A DNA stretch of 9,381 nt from NCBI GenBank assembly GCA_964553435.1, contig CAZKKM010000067.1, forward strand, positions 1 through 9,381. Reading direction: 5' to 3'. Under the pieces are notes generated by a model. That model searched no databases. It worked only from the letters and a program-made list of their open reading frames with translations, and was not told where the DNA came from. Each line of letters begins with the position of its first letter. Position 1 is the first letter of the stretch. A program made the position numbers and the translations under genes. Source of the stretch: RUG11867 sp964553435. GTDB lineage: Bacteria > Bacillota_I > Bacilli_A > RF39 > UBA660. Shown here one piece after another: positions 5,559 to 9,381 of this stretch.

Positions 5559-8124
5559 ACCAATTTTTTCCCGTTTTTATTTCGACTTTTAGTGGGACCT
5601 TTAGTTTGGCTACATCTTCCATATTGCGACGAACTATTTCTTTAACTTCTTCGAGTTCGTCATCATAAACGTTCAAAATCACTTCATCGTGTACTTGAAG
5701 TATGAGTTTGCTCTTGAGTTTTTTTTCTTTAAGTTCGTTCCATAGATTGACCATGGCCAATTTCATGATGTCGGCACCGGTGCCTTGAATCGGAGTATTC
5801 AAAGCGATACGCTCGCCTCCAGAGCGAACCATATAAACGGCGCTTTTCAATTCATCGATATAACGAATGCGATTGTAAATAGTGCGTACATAGCCTTTTT
5901 CGTAGGCTTCTTTTTTGATGTTGTCCATGTATTCGTGTACTTTGGGATACATTTCGTAGTATTTTTCGATGAATGCTTTGGCATCCTTTGCAGAAATGTG
6001 CAGGTTTTCACCGAGACCAAATCCACTTATGCCGTATACGATTCCGAAGATAACCGCCTTGGCCGTACTTCGCTGGTATTTGGTGACTTCTTCTAAAGGA
6101 ATGCCGTGAATGTCCGCGGCGACTCGTCGGTGAATATCTTCATCATTTATGAAAGATTGTATCATCGTCTCATCTCCCGATATGGAAGCGAGTATTCGTA
6201 GTTCAATTTGAGAGTAGTCGGCACTCAAGAAAGTGGCACCTTCTTCGCTTATGAATGCTTTTTTGATGAGTTTGCCTTCCTCTTCGCGGGCAGGAATGTT
6301 TTGCAGATTTGGTTCGACACTCGAAAGACGACCAGTACGGGTGAGAGTCTGTTTGTAGATTGTGTGAATTTTTCCATCTTCTTCGATATAATTTTCCAAT
6401 GGTTCGACGTAAGTGTTGTAGAGTTTTGTTAGAGCTCTATAGTTTGCGATGGTCGCGATGATGGGGTAATCGCCGATAAGTTTTTCGAGAATCGATGAAT
6501 CTGTACTGTAGTTGTCGCCTTTCTTCTTTCCGGGGTACGGTATGCCCATCTTGTCGAAGAGAACTTCACCTAGCTGTTTGGGGCTAGAGATGTTGAATTC
6601 TTCGCCCGTCAGGTCGTAAATTTCATCTTCGAGTGTATCTATTTTTACTTTCAATATGGTTTGCATCTCTTGAAGCATTGAACGATCGACTCGGACTCCA
6701 GTCATTTCCATGTCGGCTAGAACGCGAACTAATGGCATTTCCATGTCATAGTAGAGACTATACATCCCGTCTTTTTTGAGACGAGCTAGGAGTTCGTCTT
6801 TCTTTTCCCAGATAAATTTAGCTTTGAGTGCCATACCTTTTTTGAAGTTTTCTTCGGTGACTTTTTTCTTGAGAAGGTCCTCATAGTAATAGACCGCAAG
6901 ACAATCGTCGCTCATTTTAAGAGAGATGTCGTCTTTAGTCGTGTTATCGAGAAGATAGTATGCTATCATCATATCGAAGTCGGTGTTCTGAATGTCTATT
7001 CCTCGTTTTTTAAGTGTCACGATGTTCTTCTTGAGTGCATATGTGTAGCGGAGACGGACGGCCAGTTTGCGGACTACTTCTTCGACCATTTCCTTAGGAA
7101 CAAAGTAAGCGGTCGATCCATCGTACAGACTCATGCCAAGTATTTCAGCATAGTGATAGTTATCGCGATCACATTCTATGTAGTAAGAAAATTCGAGAGA
7201 GTTGTCGATATCTTCGAGTTTTTCCACAATTTTGTATTCGAAAGCTTCTTCGGTGGTTTGAGAGAAATCCATGTTTTTGAGAAAAAAGTGAAATTCGAGC
7301 TGTTGGAACAGTTCTTTGAGTTTCTGTTGATTTGGTCCGTCGTAAGTGAGAGTCGAAAGATCGACATCTAATGGCACTTCGCGGTAGATGGTCGCCAGTT
7401 CGTAACTGAAGTAGGCATTGTCTTTATCGGCTTCGAGTTTTTCTTTGAGTTTTCCTTTGATTTCATCGATGTGTTCATAAACACCGTCCAAAGAACCATA
7501 AGTTTGAATGAGTGTTTTGGCTGTCTTTTCCCCTATTCCTTTGACTCCCGGTATGTTGTCACTTGCATCGCCCATCAGGGCTTTGAGATCGATGATCTTT
7601 ATCGGATCAAACCCGTATTCCTCTTTGAATGTGTCGACTGTGTAATATGTGCTGTCTTTGCTCTTAAGCATTTTCATACTGACGACAGGACTGATAAGTT
7701 GCATTAGATCATGATCACTCGAAATGATGAGCCCATCGTATTCTGGATCCAAATCTGCTTCGCGTGCGAGAGTACCGATGATATCGTCGGCTTCATAACC
7801 TTCCATTTCGAGGTGAGCTATACCCATCGCATCGAGAATAGTACGAGCTATTGGCATTTGACTTTTGAGATCGTCAGGAGTCTCGTTGCGGCCAGCTTTG
7901 TACTCGGCATATTTCTCGTGTCTAAAGTTTTTCCCGATATCGAAAGCGACGACCATGTATTGTGGTTTTTCTTCGGCTATTATCTTGTTTATCATCGAGA
8001 CGAATCCGTAGAGGGCATTGGTCGCTTGGCCTTTGGAGTTTCTCATGACCGAACCAGTATAAGCCGTCGCAAAATAGCTTCTGAACATAAAATTGTTTCC
8101 GTCTATCAATATTACTTTTTTCAT
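5545..8124 (-). CDS. polA: DNA polymerase I
   Basis: This enzyme does Okazaki-fragment maturation and repair gap filling. It has 859 residues, the normal length for a Bacillota Pol I. Residues 1-290 form the 5'-3' nuclease, with acidic metal ligands D8, D62, the E111/D113/D114 cluster, D137/D139, and D186/D189 in GDASDNIPG, followed by the helix-hairpin-helix GVKGIGEKTA (193-202). About 300-460 is the former 3'-5' exonuclease: the DxE of motif I is gone (YIECDRD at 315-321) and no YxxxD motif is seen, so proofreading is probably absent. Residues 470-859 form the polymerase: motif A SADYSQIELR (634-643, catalytic D636), the O-helix with R685, K689 and F693, and motif C VHDEV (811-815, D813). 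The Phe at 693 predicts normal discrimination against dideoxynucleotides. Ile692 replaces the usual Asn. AGGTGA (8132-8137) precedes the ATG by 7 nt. It leads an operon with the Pcp-like gene and mutM. Confidence 0.97.
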   Translation of the reverse strand: MKKVILIDGNNFMFRSYFATAYTGSVMRNSKGQATNALYGFVSMINKIIAEEKPQYMVVAFDIGKNFRHEKYAEYKAGRNETPDDLKSQMPIARTILDAMGIAHLEMEGYEADDIIGTLAREADLDPEYDGLIISSDHDLMQLISPVVSMKMLKSKDSTYYTVDTFKEEYGFDPIKIIDLKALMGDASDNIPGVKGIGEKTAKTLIQTYGSLDGVYEHIDEIKGKLKEKLEADKDNAYFSYELATIYREVPLDVDLSTLTYDGPNQQKLKELFQQLEFHFFLKNMDFSQTTEEAFEYKIVEKLEDIDNSLEFSYYIECDRDNYHYAEILGMSLYDGSTAYFVPKEMVEEVVRKLAVRLRYTYALKKNIVTLKKRGIDIQNTDFDMMIAYYLLDNTTKDDISLKMSDDCLAVYYYEDLLKKKVTEENFKKGMALKAKFIWEKKDELLARLKKDGMYSLYYDMEMPLVRVLADMEMTGVRVDRSMLQEMQTILKVKIDTLEDEIYDLTGEEFNISSPKQLGEVLFDKMGIPYPGKKKGDNYSTDSSILEKLIGDYPIIATIANYRALTKLYNTYVEPLENYIEEDGKIHTIYKQTLTRTGRLSSVEPNLQNIPAREEEGKLIKKAFISEEGATFLSADYSQIELRILASISGDETMIQSFINDEDIHRRVAADIHGIPLEEVTKYQRSTAKAVIFGIVYGISGFGLGENLHISAKDAKAFIEKYYEMYPKVHEYMDNIKKEAYEKGYVRTIYNRIRYIDELKSAVYMVRSGGERIALNTPIQGTGADIMKLAMVNLWNELKEKKLKSKLILQVHDEVILNVYDDELEEVKEIVRRNMEDVAKLKVPLKVEIKTGKNWYEAK

Positions 8125-8148
8125 ACTTCACTCACCTTTTCCGGTAAT

Positions 8149-8157
8149 AGTATACCA
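8149..8157 (-). promoter_or_regulatory. Extended -10 promoter element upstream of polA
   Basis: TGGTATACT on the minus strand is an extended -10 (TG-N-TATACT), 25 bp before the polA ATG. No convincing -35 hexamer lies 16-18 bp upstream. A T/A tract at 8160-8172 borders it and could help opening or act as an UP-like element. This is the likely start of the polA operon transcript. Confidence 0.45.
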
Positions 8158-8215
8158 TCTTTTTTTAAAAAAGGATATGAAATAGATGTATTTTTCTAAA
8201 GAGTGAGAAGGAAAG

Positions 8216-8238
8216 AAAAAAGGGTAGTTTCTAATACC
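8216..8238 (-). terminator. Possible weak terminator after the surface-protein gene
   Basis: On the minus strand GGTA (8235-8238) and TACC (8223-8226) can pair around an 8-nt loop. They are followed two bases later by a run of six T (8216-8221). It lies 38 bases past the stop codon of the surface-protein gene and upstream of the polA promoter, a sensible place for a terminator. A 4-bp stem is marginal, so this may be chance. Confidence 0.3.
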
Positions 8239-8275
8239 GATAAGTGGTTTTATATTAACACTTTTCTATTACGTA

Positions 8276-9381
8276 TCATTCCGGAATCTCCGGATATGTT
8301 GCGGTGTAGGTGACTTCTATTTTAGTATTTTGAGTAATCTTGCCCTTCACTTCTTTAATATCCGGTTGGTAGCCATCGATTGTCGGAGATATTACCGAGA
8401 AGACTGCACCATTATCATAATTATTTACATAACTGGCATGTGCTTTCGATCCGTCAGCAAAGTAGTAGTCGATCGTAAGTTGATATTTGGTCGAAGAAGG
8501 AGGAGTGTTTTGGTAGACGAGATTGAACTCAAATGTTTCTGTTTTGACAGTTTCAGGGTTCGATGGTTCAGGTATAGTAAGGGTACATGGTATTGTATAT
8601 GTATACATCCCCGTCAATGTTGCCAATTCTTCTTTTAAAGTTATACTCGGAAATTCGATGTCGATTTCCTGTTCTTCTCCTGCAGAAATAGTGGCTTTTG
8701 TAGTTGTCATATTTTCAGTCGAACTATTTGTCCATATGCTATCGTCCAAATTCATAGTCGTAATGATATCCAAAGTAACGTCTTTCTCATAGGTATTCAT
8801 GATTTTAACTTTGTATTTTGGTATAAATGTCGAGCCAGAAGATGTACTTATGTCCGCTAAAGGATTGACGAGTATAAATTCTAATATTTCTTCCTGGATT
8901 TCTTTGAAATATCCCGTGCAAATCGTCTTCTTTTGAATGTTCGAAACGTCCATCTTCCAGTTTTCGATATCCCAGGTTGCCGTTACGTCTGTGTTACATG
9001 TAACTCTATCGAAGTTGTATGTACCGTCATTCGGGACAGCAGTAGTGTATTCTATCGTGCCATCATCTTTTTCCAGTGCGAAGTAGATTTCTATGTCGTC
9101 CTTGATTTTTTTGAAGTAAACGTCACATGAGGTTCGACTTGTAATATCGTCGAGTTCTAATTTCCATTCTTCATCGTTCCATTTGGCAGTAGCATTACCC
9201 GAACATTCAGTCTTATAATATGTGTAATCTCCGTCTTGTGGAGGGAAGCTTTTTCCTATGATTCCATTTGTCAAACTTTCTTCTAAAAGAACCGATCTTA
9301 TGATAATATCATCTTCGAAGTACCCCTCTGTGATGTTCGTTTCGAGTGTGTTTTGGAGATAGCCACCACTTACAGTCAAGC
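8276..9381 (-). CDS. C-terminal part of a probable cell-surface protein with 69-residue repeats and a MucBP-like domain
   Basis: The reading frame is open to the right edge, so the N-terminus, including any signal or prepilin segment, is missing. About 367 residues are visible (numbered from the window edge). Residues 47-92 and 116-161 are two repeats with the pattern P-x-DG-x-Y, Cys, A-x-W, W, I, Cys, YFKxI; every key residue recurs at exactly +69. Residues about 165-290 are Thr/Ser-rich, beta-type sequence (VNPLADISTSSGSTFIPKYKV onward). Residues 298-360 (YQLTIDYYFADGS through DGYQP to IEVTYTATY) look like a MucBP-type adhesion domain. The protein ends eleven residues later in PEIPE, without an LPxTG motif, hydrophobic anchor or positive tail. 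Extracellular location is inferred from composition, paired Cys and the MucBP-like end. Similar Cys/Trp repeats occur in surface proteins of uncultured gut Bacilli; no specific function is known to me. It probably has its own transcript, separate from polA. Confidence 0.65.
   Translation of the reverse strand, partial: LTVSGGYLQNTLETNITEGYFEDDIIIRSVLLEESLTNGIIGKSFPPQDGDYTYYKTECSGNATAKWNDEEWKLELDDITSRTSCDVYFKKIKDDIEIYFALEKDDGTIEYTTAVPNDGTYNFDRVTCNTDVTATWDIENWKMDVSNIQKKTICTGYFKEIQEEILEFILVNPLADISTSSGSTFIPKYKVKIMNTYEKDVTLDIITTMNLDDSIWTNSSTENMTTTKATISAGEEQEIDIEFPSITLKEELATLTGMYTYTIPCTLTIPEPSNPETVKTETFEFNLVYQNTPPSSTKYQLTIDYYFADGSKAHASYVNNYDNGAVFSVISPTIDGYQPDIKEVKGKITQNTKIEVTYTATYPEIPE
8897..9034 (-). 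repeat. Protein-level repeat unit, second copy
   Basis: This encodes residues 116-161 of the partial surface protein: P116, DG, Y121, C128, A134, W136, W141, I148, C154, YFK at 157-159. Every one sits exactly 69 residues after its counterpart in the first copy. DNA identity is modest, so this is an old duplication constrained at protein level. Confidence 0.75.
9104..9241 (-). repeat. Protein-level repeat unit, first visible copy
   Basis: This encodes residues 47-92 of the partial surface protein: P47, DG, Y52, C59, A65, W67, W72, I79, C85, YFK at 88-90. The sequence between this unit and the edge shows no further clear copy, but more may lie outside the window. Confidence 0.75.

Noticed and set aside
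5785..6096. Plus-strand 103-codon frame antisense to the polymerase domain
   Set aside because: The frame is opposite motif A to O-helix sequence under strong protein constraint. The predicted product is Phe/Val-rich and unrecognisable.
7711..8199. Plus-strand 162-codon frame antisense to the start of polA
   Set aside because: It is a mirror of the well-conserved 5' nuclease domain of polA. It has no supporting promoter or family resemblance and is most likely a codon-composition shadow.
8242..8265. Inverted repeat AAGTG/CACTT between polA and the surface-protein gene
   Set aside because: It is not followed by a T-run on the minus strand, where a terminator would be needed, and the arms are only 5 bp with a long loop.
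1..9381. CRISPR array, insertion sequence, phage or defence island
   Set aside because: I saw no regularly spaced direct repeats, no transposase or integrase motifs, and no terminal inverted repeats with target duplications. The genes are mainly housekeeping.

Overview
The window looks like a chromosomal segment of a low-GC Gram-positive bacterium (Bacillota, probably a Bacilli/Erysipelotrichia-type or related uncultured gut lineage; the exact lineage is inference). The support is AT-rich sequence, strong AAAGGAGGT-type ribosome binding sites, consensus SigA promoters, CCA-encoding tRNA genes, a FemAB peptidoglycan-bridge enzyme, and the polA-mutM neighbourhood typical of Bacillota. TGG encodes Trp and TGA serves as a stop, so the code is standard rather than the Mycoplasma one.

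Layout, left to right. (1) 1-327: a minus-strand tRNA operon, transcribed Ser(UGA), initiator fMet(CAU), Asp(GUC), driven by a promoter with perfect -35 and -10 hexamers. It runs off the left edge. (2) 373-2766, minus: a CtpE-like P-type cation ATPase. (3) 2767-2944: a divergent promoter region. (4) 2945-4165, plus: a FemAB/MurM-type tRNA-dependent aminoacyltransferase. It ends in a perfect 18-bp inverted repeat that serves as a bidirectional terminator for the converging transcripts. (5) 4240-8124, minus: a tightly overlapping operon, transcribed polA, then a short diverged pyroglutamyl-peptidase-like gene, then mutM. (6) 8276 to the right edge, minus: the C-terminal part of a probable cell-surface protein with two exact-period 69-residue Cys-containing repeats, a beta-rich middle and a MucBP-like end.

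Functionally the window is mostly housekeeping: translation (tRNAs), cation homeostasis (ATPase), wall cross-bridge synthesis (FemAB) and DNA replication/base-excision repair (PolA with MutM, which removes 8-oxoguanine while PolA fills gaps). The two accessory-looking elements are the Pcp-like gene wedged between polA and mutM, and the repeat-bearing surface protein. I found no CRISPR array, transposase, phage gene or evident new defence system. The most distinctive points are the Pcp-like protein with an intact catalytic triad but altered substrate pocket, the weakened T-stem of the initiator tRNA, and the repeat architecture of the surface protein.
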